Below are positions 16,702-26,236 of a stretch of DNA of 64,000 bases, one piece after another. Position 1 is the first letter of the stretch; each line of letters begins with the position of its first letter. The translations under genes and the position numbers were made by a program. The DNA is from JADJNW01 sp964526645 (GTDB lineage: Bacteria; Bacteroidota; Bacteroidia; Chitinophagales; Saprospiraceae). Below the pieces are notes generated by a model that was not told the origin of the DNA, searched no databases, and saw only the letters and a program-made list of their open reading frames with translations. The stretch spans positions 30,051-94,050 of the forward strand of contig CAZGJN010000011.1 of assembly GCA_964526645.1 (NCBI GenBank), given 5' to 3'.

Positions 16702-18159
16702 TTATCCCTTTTCAATGATTTTGATCAGCATACCTTTGGATACCGATTCTTTTAGCTCTATGCCATTGAGAATGGATAGCTCCTCCAGCCGGTTGTCGGG
16801 CATGCCAAACCTACGCAAGGTTGCCTCCAAAGTGCCTTCCTTTTCTACAGTTTTAATTCGGATACGCTCCGGTTTGACATTCATTTTTACCTGGTCATTC
16901 AGCGCCCGAAAGTTTTTCATTACCTGCTCGAAAGTAGGGCGATAGTTTGCAAAATCAGTGGCATAAGCCATTCCCACAAATTTGTAAATCAAATCATTGT
17001 ACTGAATCAAATAAATTAATGACCGGATCGTATTGCCATCTTGTGCGCGCTGGTCACCGAGTAGGAGGGTGGCGGGTAAGCCATTGACCGTTGTATTTTG
17101 CCGATCTTGTACACGGATGGAAGTATCCTGTGCAATAGCATTGGCTGCTGCCGAAAGGGTTTTCTCTGCTGCAAGGGTAAAAATAAGGAGGGACTTGCCG
17201 TCTTTGGGTGCCATTTGCACTTGGGAGGGCATGTTTTGATATTGCCAGTCTTTGGGTATAGGAAACTGAAACTTCAGTTCCGGATGATAAAAAGTTTGGT
17301 TTTCCACATAACCCTGGCGCGGATCATCGCCATACACCAGCCCATCAATCATCCTCAGGTAGCTATCCCGATTCACTTTTAATGGAGCGGCAGGTATGGT
17401 GCGTTGTGCTTCTGCTGCCAGTTCCTTCACTCTTTTATTGCGATCCAATGGATTAGGATGGGTAGATAGGAAAGTAGGCACACCGCCATTATCACCACCA
17501 CTCAGGCGGTCAATCGTTTTGAAAAAGTGCGCCATTTCATTAGCATCATAGCCTATTTTGGTAGAATATTGTACGCCTAATTCATCCGACTGGCTTTCGT
17601 GGTCGCGTCCAAATTTGAGCATCAACAACCCCAAGCCAGTGGAGGCAATTCCTGCATATTGCGCAAAGTCTTCTGATACTGCCACTCCTACGAGTAATGC
17701 CCCTTGCAGCAAAATTTGGGTACTGTACTGCCGCGCCGAGTGCCGCGCCGTCACATGCCCGATTTCATGCCCCAGTACGCCAGCGAATTCGGCTTCGTTG
17801 TTAAAATGCGCCAAGATGCCGCGCGTAAAATACACATACCCGCCAGGCAGCGCAAAAGCATTGACCACGGGTGAATCGAGTATCTGAAACTGGTATTTGA
17901 GATTAGGGCGATGCGAAATCTGCGCCATTTGCTGCCCTTTTTCATTGATAAAATTTTGCAACACCTGGTCGCTGTATGACCCAAACGTAGCCAGGATTTC
18001 GGGATTGGACTGGAATCCCATCGCAATTTCTTGATCCTCTGTCAATAAAATCAACTCTTTTTTGCCCGTCACTGGATTAACAGAACAGGAAAAAACAATG
18101 CTTATTAAAATGCTGGTAAAAACGAATTTGAGTAATACAGAATGGCGGAAATGGATCAT
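16702..18159 (-). CDS. M48-family zinc metalloprotease, lipoprotein
   Basis: 485 residues. A lipoprotein signal with Cys25 in IVFSC, then an M48 (BepA/YfgC- and LoiP-like) protease domain with HEIGH at 131-135 and the third ligand Glu in HESQSDELGVQ. Known relatives act in the periplasm on misassembled outer membrane proteins. The C-terminal 200 residues include a hydrophobic beta region (KFQFPIPKDWQYQNM, SLLIFTLAA) and end in a LysM-like or TPR-like tail (EATLRRFGMPDNRLEELSIL) that may bind peptidoglycan. It stands alone, with gaps of about 190 and 215 bases on either side. Confidence 0.93.
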   Translation of the reverse strand: MIHFRHSVLLKFVFTSILISIVFSCSVNPVTGKKELILLTEDQEIAMGFQSNPEILATFGSYSDQVLQNFINEKGQQMAQISHRPNLKYQFQILDSPVVNAFALPGGYVYFTRGILAHFNNEAEFAGVLGHEIGHVTARHSARQYSTQILLQGALLVGVAVSEDFAQYAGIASTGLGLLMLKFGRDHESQSDELGVQYSTKIGYDANEMAHFFKTIDRLSGGDNGGVPTFLSTHPNPLDRNKRVKELAAEAQRTIPAAPLKVNRDSYLRMIDGLVYGDDPRQGYVENQTFYHPELKFQFPIPKDWQYQNMPSQVQMAPKDGKSLLIFTLAAEKTLSAAANAIAQDTSIRVQDRQNTTVNGLPATLLLGDQRAQDGNTIRSLIYLIQYNDLIYKFVGMAYATDFANYRPTFEQVMKNFRALNDQVKMNVKPERIRIKTVEKEGTLEATLRRFGMPDNRLEELSILNGIELKESVSKGMLIKIIEKG

Positions 18160-18374
18160 AGCAAAATGATTTTATCTGCCGAAAATACAAATAGTAACCC
18201 ATTCTTCCTGCATTTTCGCCAAAGAAATTAAGCCAAAGGATATTGAATGAATTGACAAAAGCCAGCCGCTTCTGTCAACGCTGCGATATATCAGCAAAAA
18301 AATTCTACTCAACTTCGCTGCTGATTTTATCGTTTCTTTTTAAAGCTTTTTATCATCAAAAAAACTCAACAAGC

Positions 18375-18950
18375 ATGAAATTCTTATTATCCATCGCTTT
18401 TATGTTGTTGCTTAGCCTTTCTACAGTGAGCGCGCAGGTAGATTTTCCCAGTATTGATAAAAGCCCTATGGACATGGCTTATTACCCTTCGCGGGTAGCG
18501 TTTCGGGCATTTGGCAAAACAGATGCAGAAAAAAATGCCAAGCCAATCATTCGCCTGATCTATTCTCGTCCGATGAAAAACAACCGCGTTGTATTCGGTG
18601 AACTGATCAAATATGGTGAAATCTGGCGCGTGGGCGCGAATGAATCTACTGAAGTGATGTTTTTTCAGGATGTAACGGTGAATGGCACAAAGCTAAAGGC
18701 GGGTCGTTATACCCTGTATGCCATGCCCAGTAAGGATTCCTGGGAAGTGTACTTCAGCACCGACACCGATGGCTGGGGGCATTACTCCTTCAAGCCGGAA
18801 GTAAGTACTGTGGCGAAAATCACTGTACCGACTAAAAAAACAGAAAGTACCATCGAGGCATTGTCTATCGTGTTCGTTGCTGCTGATAAAGGCGCGGATA
18901 TGCTCATTGCTTGGGATGACACTATGGTGAGTGTGCCCATCGAGTTTTAA
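18375..18950 (+). CDS. DUF2911 family exported protein
   Basis: 191 residues with signal peptide 1-20 (TVSAQ junction) and the DUF2911 body: RPMKNNRVVFGELIKYGEIWRVGANE, then GTKLKAGRYTLYAMP and GWGHYSF. The family is widespread in Bacteroidota and has no assigned function. The frame is open back to 18243, but the ATG at 18375 gives a clean signal peptide, so I use it. A strong terminator follows the stop. Confidence 0.92.
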   Translation: MKFLLSIAFMLLLSLSTVSAQVDFPSIDKSPMDMAYYPSRVAFRAFGKTDAEKNAKPIIRLIYSRPMKNNRVVFGELIKYGEIWRVGANESTEVMFFQDVTVNGTKLKAGRYTLYAMPSKDSWEVYFSTDTDGWGHYSFKPEVSTVAKITVPTKKTESTIEALSIVFVAADKGADMLIAWDDTMVSVPIEF

Positions 18951-18969
18951 AATGCTATTTGATTGTACA

Positions 18970-19015
18970 AAAAAGCTCACCAGAGGCGGCTGCGACGCAC
19001 TTCGGTGAGCTTTTT
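18970..19015 (+). terminator. Rho-independent terminator of the DUF2911 gene
   Basis: AAAAAGCTCACC and GGTGAGCTTTTT form a 12-bp perfect stem with a 22-base loop, ending in a T run. Confidence 0.85.
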
Positions 19016-19117
19016 CTATGCTATTATTGCAATATTATTGCGGATAGCCAGCAGCTATTTTCACCTCGTTCAATAAAAATAAAAAACATATCCTTGCCTG
19101 ATAATACATAGTTTTCA

Positions 19118-19133
19118 CAAATCCCAGAGATTT
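19118..19133. repeat. Second copy of a short palindromic core
   Basis: CAAATCCCAGAGATTT differs at one base from the centre of the palindrome at 11475-11507; here the outer arms are not conserved. Confidence 0.35.
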
Positions 19134-19280
19134 TACGAGCCGTACAAGACAAAATAACCATTTCGATCCCAGGCTGTTGTTGTTTTTTTCAGAAAAGAAG
19201 AGCTTCCATTTACAATAAAAAAGAAGGGAATTTAGTACTTTCAAAGACACTACTTCTTTTATTTTCGTAAAAAATGGAGT

Positions 19281-20015
19281 ATGAAACTTGTCTCTATCAG
19301 CGCTATTGCGGTTTGCCTTATTGGTTTTGTTGGGAGCTGTAAACCAGCCCGTCATAAAAACATTCGAGATTACTACTTTCCACTCAAGCAGCTCACCACA
19401 GGCTTGGTGTATGAGTATCAATCGGTGAACAACGATTCCTTCCCGCCCAACTACTGGTACTACCGCTCTTTCTTGTCAGATACGAGTATTTACCTCACCG
19501 GCACTTATTATGAACAAAACTTAGAGCCTTTGCAGTTTGTACGCGAAGAGATGGTTCAAAACGGTATGTTGCTGGAAGATATTCGATTGTACGAAAAAGA
19601 CTCAACCGGCAAACAACAACAGGCAAGTGTAGAAATAATAGCTGACAGTGTTTTTCCGTTTGAAGTTCGGGATTCAGGTGGTATTTTTTTGTACCATATC
19701 AAATGGCGGTCAATCGCTGATCCTGAAGCCCAAATGACCTTAGTGCGCAATCGCCGCTACGCAGGGGATACGACATTCATTTTTAATGGCAAAAAGTACG
19801 ATTGCGTGGTGTTTGAGTTAAAAGAATTGATCGAACAAGACAAGGAAGGTGTATTCGAGCAGGAGTTTTCTGGGCTGGAATGGTACGCCAAAGGCTTAGG
19901 CTTAGTTTATTACAAAAAAAATATCGCCAAAGACTTTGTGTTGGAGTATCGCCTCGCTCAGCGCTATCCGATGGAAAAACTGGAAGCGGTTTTTAAGGAA
20001 AATCTGCAACAATGA
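19281..20015 (+). CDS. Putative lipoprotein of unknown function
   Basis: 244 residues with a lipoprotein signal (Cys20 in GFVGSC). The mature part is beta-rich with repeated aromatic motifs (GLVYEYQSVNND, NYWYYRSFLSDTSIYL, EWYAKGLGLVYYKKN). I do not recognise a family. Its stop overlaps the next start by four bases (ATGA), so it is translationally coupled to the type IX cargo protein and may serve its assembly or surface retention (inference). Confidence 0.75.
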   Translation: MKLVSISAIAVCLIGFVGSCKPARHKNIRDYYFPLKQLTTGLVYEYQSVNNDSFPPNYWYYRSFLSDTSIYLTGTYYEQNLEPLQFVREEMVQNGMLLEDIRLYEKDSTGKQQQASVEIIADSVFPFEVRDSGGIFLYHIKWRSIADPEAQMTLVRNRRYAGDTTFIFNGKKYDCVVFELKELIEQDKEGVFEQEFSGLEWYAKGLGLVYYKKNIAKDFVLEYRLAQRYPMEKLEAVFKENLQQ

Positions 20016-21772
20016 AAGGATTCAACAACTGGAAGAAAGGTGTTTTTTGGACTATGAGTTTTTGGCTGTGGAGCATTGCCGCTGCGGCACAAGTGCTACC
20101 TCCCAATTTTATTTGCATCAAGAACGATACCTTGCTATGGGAAATACCCAATAATATCTGTGGGGCGTTCAACAGCTACGATATCTTTGCCAGCCAAAAT
20201 AAATCAGGACCTTACAGCTTGCTGGTGGCCATTACCAATCAGGCGCAGACTTCTTTTTTCCATAGCAATGCCGGTAGTGGCACCTGGTATTATTACTTGC
20301 AGAGCAATTTCAATTGCCCGGGGCAGGCGGCGCTTTCGTCCGATACATTGGACAACCTGATTCCTGAACCGCCCCGATTGAGTTCTGTTTCTGTCAATGC
20401 TGACAAGAATATTGAGCTGAGTTGGTCGCCCAGCGTTTCGCCGGAGGTCTTTGCCTACATTATCTCCAAAAACACGCCCAGTGGTACGCGCATCATTGAT
20501 ACGGTGTTTGGAGGTACCAATTTCGTGGATACTACTGCCTTACCTGATCTACAACAGGAAGCTTATTTCGTTGTGGCCATTGATCCTTGTGGCAATACAA
20601 GCCTGGTGACACCGCCCCACAGCAATATTCTGATGCAAGCCGAAGGTGCCAGTGCCTGCGACCGAAGCGTCAAAATCTCTTGGACTTTGTACCAAAACTG
20701 GGCAAATGGCATAGAAAAACACGAAATCTGGGTACAGGAAAATAACGCACCGGCAAGGCTGGTTGGTCAAGCCGCCAGCAACGCGAGTACTTTTACCTTT
20801 GAAAATGCTAACGCCGGTGTGGAGTACTGTTTTTTTGTGAAAGCCATTGAAAGCGGCACGGGTTTTGCTTCTAATTCCAACCAAGTTTGCCTTAGCCTGA
20901 ATGTAGTGCAAGGTGTGACAGAATTGGTAGCTACTACTGCAACGATTACGACAGACAACCAGGTTCAGCTATCCTGGATTTGGAATCCAACCGCTGAGAT
21001 CAGCAAGTATGAAATCCTGCGCGCCACCGGCAGTGGCAACTTTGCAACCATTGCATCCCAATCGCCAAGCAGCCCCCTGACTATGGAAAATATTTTTATA
21101 GACGAAACTTCAACAGCCATCACAAACTCCAGCGCTTATCAAATTCGCACCGTAGATGCTTGCAATACTTCGGTCATTTCCAATACCGTCTCTACTGTTT
21201 TGTTGCAAGCAAAGGGACAAGGTAATACCGCCAATTTTGTTTTCTGGACGGATTACAGCAATACTTTTGCAACGACCATCCGCTATGAACTCTATCGAAT
21301 TGCTACCAATGCACCGCCAACGCTGATAGCGAGCTACAGCGAAAATACCACAGAACACCTTGACGATCTTGATCCAAGTGATCCGAGCCAGCTGAACGCC
21401 TGTTATTTTGTGATCGCCAGCACAAGCCTTGCTTTGCCCAATGGAGGCGTGCTTCCTGTTGAGTCGCGTTCCAATACTGCCTGTGCAGCGCAATCTTTCG
21501 AGCTTTTTGTACCCAATGCCTTTGTGCCCAATGGGTTGAATCAGACTTTCCGACCCGTTTTGCAATTTGGGCTCAGCCCCGCTGCCTTTTCCATGATCAT
21601 TTACGACCGTTGGGGCGGTAAAGTTTTTGAAACCACTGCTATCGAAACCGGCTGGGATGGGAAAAAAAATGGGCAGGATTTGCCACAGGGCGTTTATACC
21701 TATCACATCAAACTGACGCGAAACGATGGCAAGCCTCTGGAGCAAGCAGGTACAGTATTACTCATTCGATAG
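20012..21772 (+). CDS. Surface protein with fibronectin-III-like repeats and type B sorting domain
   Basis: 586 residues: signal peptide about 1-27, three or four fibronectin-type-III-like modules (ELSWSPSVSPEVFAYIISKN, VQLSWIWNPTAEISKYEIL and similar), and a C-terminal gliding-motility-associated (CHU_C) domain from about 497 with NAFVPNGLNQTFRPV, SMIIYDRWGGKVFET and GWDGKKNGQDLPQGVYTYHI. CHU_C is the type B signal for type IX secretion, often used by large adhesins. No catalytic domain is seen; an adhesive or structural surface role is likely. Confidence 0.92.
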   Translation: MKGFNNWKKGVFWTMSFWLWSIAAAAQVLPPNFICIKNDTLLWEIPNNICGAFNSYDIFASQNKSGPYSLLVAITNQAQTSFFHSNAGSGTWYYYLQSNFNCPGQAALSSDTLDNLIPEPPRLSSVSVNADKNIELSWSPSVSPEVFAYIISKNTPSGTRIIDTVFGGTNFVDTTALPDLQQEAYFVVAIDPCGNTSLVTPPHSNILMQAEGASACDRSVKISWTLYQNWANGIEKHEIWVQENNAPARLVGQAASNASTFTFENANAGVEYCFFVKAIESGTGFASNSNQVCLSLNVVQGVTELVATTATITTDNQVQLSWIWNPTAEISKYEILRATGSGNFATIASQSPSSPLTMENIFIDETSTAITNSSAYQIRTVDACNTSVISNTVSTVLLQAKGQGNTANFVFWTDYSNTFATTIRYELYRIATNAPPTLIASYSENTTEHLDDLDPSDPSQLNACYFVIASTSLALPNGGVLPVESRSNTACAAQSFELFVPNAFVPNGLNQTFRPVLQFGLSPAAFSMIIYDRWGGKVFETTAIETGWDGKKNGQDLPQGVYTYHIKLTRNDGKPLEQAGTVLLIR

Positions 21773-21875
21773 GCTTTCGTAAAGCTTGAAGGCTTGCAAA
21801 AGCCAAACGGGAAATTGCCCAGAAAAAATTTCGAGTGCCTGCCTCAAAAAAGTGGCGCAATAAATAAAAATGATT

Positions 21876-21883
21876 TACCTTTG
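21876..21883 (+). promoter_or_regulatory. -7 promoter element of tRNA-Cys
   Basis: TACCTTTG matches TAnnTTTG 26 bases before the tRNA 5' end. No clear -33 TTG. Confidence 0.5.
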
Positions 21884-21909
21884 CCATTCTAACCGAAACA
21901 AGAATAGAT

Positions 21910-21983
21910 GGTCAGGTGGCCGAGCGGTTAGGCAGAGGTCTGCAAAACCTCGTACGGCGGTTCGATTCCGCTCCTGACCTCCA
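21910..21983 (+). tRNA. tRNA-Cys (anticodon GCA)
   Basis: A full cloverleaf: acceptor GGTCAGG pairs with CCTGACC, anticodon stem GAGGT/ACCTC around CTGCAAA (anticodon GCA), T-loop TTCGATT, discriminator T and an encoded CCA. The T discriminator is the expected identity base for Cys. No other tRNA lies nearby. Confidence 0.97.
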
Positions 21984-21990
21984 GCACATC

Positions 21991-22024
21991 AATCCTCTGG
22001 CAATGCACTGCCAGGGGATTTTTT
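21991..22024 (+). terminator. Rho-independent terminator after tRNA-Cys
   Basis: AATCCTCTGGCA and TGCCAGGGGATT form a 12-bp stem (one G-U) with a 6-base loop, then TTTTGTTT. Confidence 0.85.
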
Positions 22025-22187
22025 GTTTGCGATGCTGCTAACGGAAGCCGCTACATAGCCACAAACCTGAAGTACTTATACCACTTTCAATTGCTGATGG
22101 TATATTAAAAACTAAATAATGGACTGATCTTCGATCATTTAATTTTTTAGATGTAAGCCTTCTTATTTTAAATTTGGCATTACGTTT

Positions 22188-23006
22188 TTACTTCACTAAA
22201 AACTTCCGGCTCAGGATGCCATTTTTGGTGTGGACTTTCAGGAAGTAGTAGCCCTTCTCGAAATCCGCGACAGACAGGTAGAGATAATTCGAACGCAGGG
22301 CAGGAGTAGTGTACACCCGTTGCCCCAGCATGTTGAGTACTTCTAAGCGCTCGCTCTGGAGGTTTTGCAGGCTAATGTAAAGATAGGTGCTGGCAGGATT
22401 GGGGAAAACAATCAATTGTTTATCGTTGCCTTGCCGAAGAATATTGGCAAGAATATCTCGAATGAGTAGAACGGTAGCGCCTTTAGGATCCGTGTATGAT
22501 GGTATTTCAATCCCGTTGGCATTAAAAAGTCTCAGGTTTTCAAGTCTTATATTGAAAGGCAGTTCTGGAGCAGTAAGGCTGCCGATGATGTCACCAATGA
22601 TAACGAGCTTCAAGGTGCCTATTTTGCCAAATCCATTCACGCCTTTATTACCTTTACGGCTCAAAAGCACGCTCAGCTTGCCTTTGTCCAAGGAGGAACG
22701 ATCCTGCAAGACAATTACATCATCACGATCGCCCAGGAAAGAAGCAGATTTGTAATAAAAAGCAGTAGAATCGAGTACGAGTAATTCGTGGGGAAAGGCA
22801 ATATCAAAAACGAGAGTGTGAAGGGCTTCCGCTGCTGCATCGGCAGTGCCAACGTACAGATCGGCAGTGATTTCCACTTCATTGTCATCTACGATAAAAA
22901 TCTTCTCTTCATCAAATTGAAAATACACGGGTACTTGTGCACTCATCGTAAAAGGCACCAAGCCAAATAGAAAAAATAGCAGCACAAACAAACGAGTACC
23001 CTCCAT
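22188..23006 (-). CDS. Exported protein with cohesin-like domain and type A sorting domain
   Basis: 272 residues from the ATG at 23006 (an earlier ATG at 23021 adds five residues). Signal peptide about 1-23 (TMSAQ junction). The middle resembles a cohesin/carbohydrate-binding beta sandwich (ITADLYVGTADA...LHTLVFDIAFPHELL, GKIGTLKLVIIGD). The C-terminus (LIVFPNPASTYLYI ... GYYFLKVHTKNGILSRKFLVK) is a type A sorting domain. Probably a small type IX-secreted surface protein; partner or ligand unknown. Confidence 0.88.
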   Translation of the reverse strand: MEGTRLFVLLFFLFGLVPFTMSAQVPVYFQFDEEKIFIVDDNEVEITADLYVGTADAAAEALHTLVFDIAFPHELLVLDSTAFYYKSASFLGDRDDVIVLQDRSSLDKGKLSVLLSRKGNKGVNGFGKIGTLKLVIIGDIIGSLTAPELPFNIRLENLRLFNANGIEIPSYTDPKGATVLLIRDILANILRQGNDKQLIVFPNPASTYLYISLQNLQSERLEVLNMLGQRVYTTPALRSNYLYLSVADFEKGYYFLKVHTKNGILSRKFLVK

Positions 23007-23177
23007 ACCGGATAGAATCAATTATCTCACAAAAATGCAATTTTTTTTCCGCTTTTAAAAGAACTATATTCTAAATTTGTTGAGAAGAATACTGATTTTA
23101 TCTTAGCAAGGCACGCTTACACCGGAGATTATTGTGCATGCTTTTTAGATTATCACATTACAAAAACACAATGCCTT

Positions 23178-24623
23178 ATGCCGAGCAAAAAACTGATGAC
23201 CTTACTCGGCGTTTTTTCGGGTGCGGATATCAACCGTTTTAAAAAATACTTATCCTCTCCTTTTTTTAATGAAAATGAAGACCTTATCAAGCTTTTCAAT
23301 TTGCTGGAAAAGCAGAAAAGCACTGCACTGAAGGAGAATATTTCGGTAAAAGAGCAGTTATGGCAGGCATTATTTGGCGAAAAAAGCTACAACGATGGCT
23401 ACATGCGGCGCTTGTTGTCGGATTTAATTCAGTTGGTGCTTGATTTTCTGAGCCTAAAAGCCAAGCAAAAAGAAGGCATACAGTCGCAAATAGCACTACT
23501 GAGCACCCTTAGCGAGCTCAAACTGGATACCCATTTTGCGGGCGTACTGCGGCAGGTGGAGACTGCTGCGCAGCAGGTTACCTTTCGGGATAGCGCTTTT
23601 TACTTCTGGCAGTATCAAATAGAGCATTTGCAACACCAGCGTATGGAGCGTTCTGGTTACAAGCTGGAACATCTTTCCAACTTGGAAAACGCAGATCACT
23701 TCTTGGATTGTTATTATATTATCCAAAAGCTCCGCCACTATTGTGATGTGTTGGAATACAGAAACTTTTTTTCACTTGACATACAGGTTGAACTACCCCT
23801 GGGTTTTATTAAGTGGCTTTCGCAAAGTAAATACCTAAAAGAACCAGGTATTGCAGCTTATTTTGATATTTATCAAATGCTTTCGCATCAAGATGGTGCT
23901 TTTTATTATTACAAACTAAAAGCGTTTTTGGAGCAAAATAGTCATTACTTTCCAGATGAGGAGCTGCGCTCTCTTTATGTCCATTTAATTAATTATTGCA
24001 TTTATAAAAAAATAAACATAGGCGACATCAGCTTTTTTAAGGAGCTTTTTGATGTTTTTAAAACGCTTCTGAAAAAAGAGATATTATTGCGCGGTGATGT
24101 TTTAGATCCTCAATATTACAAAACCATTATTTCGGTTGGGATACAAATAAAAGAATTCGATTGGGTAGAGCATTTTATTCAATCTTACACCGCTAAGCTT
24201 CCGCCGGAAGAGCAAGAAAATGCACTCACCTACAACCTTGCCAAGCTTTATTTTCAACAAAAACGCTACCAGCAGGTGATCGCTCAACTCCGAGAGGTGG
24301 AGTATCAAAATGTGACCTACGCCCTGGGGGCAAAGCTAATGCTCCTGAAAACTTATTATGAGCTAAATGAATATCTGGCACTCGATTCATTAATTGATAG
24401 TTTTCGGATTTATCTGTATCGCAATAAAACAATTTCCAAAGAAGTGCGCCAGCAATATATGAACGTGCTGCGGTTCATAAAAAAACTCGCCACTATTGTA
24501 CCTGGAGACCGAAGCGCTGTAGAAAAAATCGGTGCGCAGATAAATGCCTGCAAAAACCTCGCCGATAAAAGCTGGATACTGGAAAAAGTGACAATATTAA
24601 AGGGGGAAGTAGAAACACGATAA
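23178..24623 (+). CDS. Uncharacterised all-helical protein
   Basis: 481 residues, no signal peptide, almost entirely alpha-helical by eye with repeated hydrophobic helical pairs in the C-terminal half (ALTYNLAKLYFQQKRYQQVIAQL, GAKLMLLKTYYELNEYLALDSL) that look TPR-like. I know this type of protein as a conserved but unnamed family in the phylum. It is monocistronic, closed by a bidirectional terminator. A scaffold function is possible but unsupported. Confidence 0.75.
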   Translation: MPSKKLMTLLGVFSGADINRFKKYLSSPFFNENEDLIKLFNLLEKQKSTALKENISVKEQLWQALFGEKSYNDGYMRRLLSDLIQLVLDFLSLKAKQKEGIQSQIALLSTLSELKLDTHFAGVLRQVETAAQQVTFRDSAFYFWQYQIEHLQHQRMERSGYKLEHLSNLENADHFLDCYYIIQKLRHYCDVLEYRNFFSLDIQVELPLGFIKWLSQSKYLKEPGIAAYFDIYQMLSHQDGAFYYYKLKAFLEQNSHYFPDEELRSLYVHLINYCIYKKINIGDISFFKELFDVFKTLLKKEILLRGDVLDPQYYKTIISVGIQIKEFDWVEHFIQSYTAKLPPEEQENALTYNLAKLYFQQKRYQQVIAQLREVEYQNVTYALGAKLMLLKTYYELNEYLALDSLIDSFRIYLYRNKTISKEVRQQYMNVLRFIKKLATIVPGDRSAVEKIGAQINACKNLADKSWILEKVTILKGEVETR

Positions 24624-24626
24624 AAC

Positions 24627-24666
24627 GCAGGAAGATGGAGGGCAGTTGGCATCCCCACCTTCCTGC
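24627..24666. terminator. Bidirectional stem-loop between convergent genes
   Basis: GCAGGAAG and CTTCCTGC form an 8-bp stem with a long internal loop; a TTTTTT run follows on the plus side, and the structure lies between two gene ends. Confidence 0.5.
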
Positions 24667-24678
24667 AGTTGTCATTTT

Positions 24679-26082
24679 TTACATGTGAATGGCACGATCA
24701 GCTGTAGCAGCCAGTGCAGCTTCTTTGAAAGCCTCTGTGAAAGTTGGGTGTGCATGGCTTATGCGTGCAGCATCTTCGGCGGAAGCCCTAAATTCCATTA
24801 AAGCTACGGCTTCTGCAATCATATCCGCAGCGCGCGGACCAACCATGTGTACGCCCAGAATCTCATCCGTTTCTTTGTGCGAGAGTACCTTTACCAAGCC
24901 ATCCGTATCCATGCTCGCGCGTGCGCGCCCTAGTGCTTTGAACGGGAATTTGCCAACTTTGTAAGGTATGCCTGCCTCCTTGAGTTGTTCTTCTGTTTGT
25001 CCTACCCCAGCCATTTCGGGCCAAGTATAGACCACGCCAGGGATCAGATTGTAATTAATATGCGGCTGCTGTCCTGCAATACACTCTGCCACCAACACCC
25101 CTTCTTCTTCCGCTTTGTGTGCGAGCATGGCGCCCCGGATCACATCGCCGATGGCATAGATACCAGGCACTGCGGTTTCAAGGTGTTCATTGACAGGGAT
25201 TCTACCTTTTTCGTCTAAAACGATACCAATTTGTTCTAAACCAAGATTATCGGTGTAAGGACGACGCCCAATTGCCACCAAACAGTAATCCGCTTGCAAG
25301 GAGAATGTATGATCGGAATCGCGCTGTTGTACCTCAACTGTCACGCCTTTTTCATCCGCCCGAACGCTCGTCACAGCGTGTCTTAGGTGAAATGCCATGC
25401 CCAGTTTTTTCAAAGAGCGCATCAATTCTTTTCCACAATCGGCATCCATACCTGGTATGATTCGGTCGAGAAATTCCACCACTTCAATTGAGGTGCCCAG
25501 GCGCGCAAAAACAGAGCCTAATTCCAATCCAATCACCCCTCCACCAATAATGACCATTCGCTGGGGCACTTCTGCAATATTCAATGCCTCTGTTGAGGTA
25601 ATCACACGCTTTTTATCGTAGTTAAAATTGGCAGGTGTAATTGGCTTAGAACCAGTGGCGATGATGACTTTATCGGTTTCGATCTCTTCTCTATTCCCAT
25701 CCGATTTGGCGATACTGATTTTGTTGGCATTTACAAAAGAACCATGCCCATGGTAAACGTCAATTTTGTTTTTTTTCATCAAAAAGTCAAGCCCCTTCAC
25801 CGTCTGTTCCACTACTTCATTTTTGCGTTTGATCATTTGAGGCATATCCACTTTGAGCTCCTTGAGGAGGATGCCATGTGTAGAAAATTTTTCATGTGCA
25901 GCATGGAAATGTTCACTTGAATCGAGTAAAGCTTTGGAGGGAATACAGCCGACGTTGAGGCAGGTACCTCCCAACACATTGTAGCGTTCGATAATAGCCG
26001 TTTTGAGCCCAAGTTGTGCCGCGCGAATCGCCGCTACATAGCCTCCTGGCCCCGAACCAATAATCGTCACATCATATTTCAT
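24679..26082 (-). CDS. lpdA: Dihydrolipoyl dehydrogenase (E3)
   Basis: 467 residues, the standard E3 length. FAD-binding GSGPGGY (9-15), redox-active disulfide Cys41/Cys46 in GGTCLNVGCIPSK, NAD-binding GGGVIGLE, the second FAD motif YAIGDVIRG, and the C-terminal His-Glu dyad in HAHPTFTEAF. It reoxidises lipoamide in pyruvate, 2-oxoglutarate or branched-chain dehydrogenase complexes or the glycine cleavage system. No E1/E2 genes are adjacent, so it may serve several complexes. Confidence 0.97.
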   Translation of the reverse strand: MKYDVTIIGSGPGGYVAAIRAAQLGLKTAIIERYNVLGGTCLNVGCIPSKALLDSSEHFHAAHEKFSTHGILLKELKVDMPQMIKRKNEVVEQTVKGLDFLMKKNKIDVYHGHGSFVNANKISIAKSDGNREEIETDKVIIATGSKPITPANFNYDKKRVITSTEALNIAEVPQRMVIIGGGVIGLELGSVFARLGTSIEVVEFLDRIIPGMDADCGKELMRSLKKLGMAFHLRHAVTSVRADEKGVTVEVQQRDSDHTFSLQADYCLVAIGRRPYTDNLGLEQIGIVLDEKGRIPVNEHLETAVPGIYAIGDVIRGAMLAHKAEEEGVLVAECIAGQQPHINYNLIPGVVYTWPEMAGVGQTEEQLKEAGIPYKVGKFPFKALGRARASMDTDGLVKVLSHKETDEILGVHMVGPRAADMIAEAVALMEFRASAEDAARISHAHPTFTEAFKEAALAATADRAIHM

Positions 26083-26236
26083 GGTATGCTTAGTTTTTAC
26101 ATAGGCTAATCGTGCTGATTTGCCAATGTCCTAATACAATTATAAACAACAGCCAATCAGCATTTTATTGAAAATATCTTATTTAGATCCAGCGCAAAAC
26201 CTTGAATCACATTATTACTTTCTCACAAAGAAACAG

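Noticed and set aside
18160..18242. TACTATTTG upstream of the M48 protease as promoter
   Set aside because: Spacing within the element is off by one and the -33 partner is doubtful.
19035..19421. 128-codon minus-strand ORF upstream of the lipoprotein gene
   Set aside because: It overlaps the lipoprotein start and signal peptide in antisense and has no coding features.
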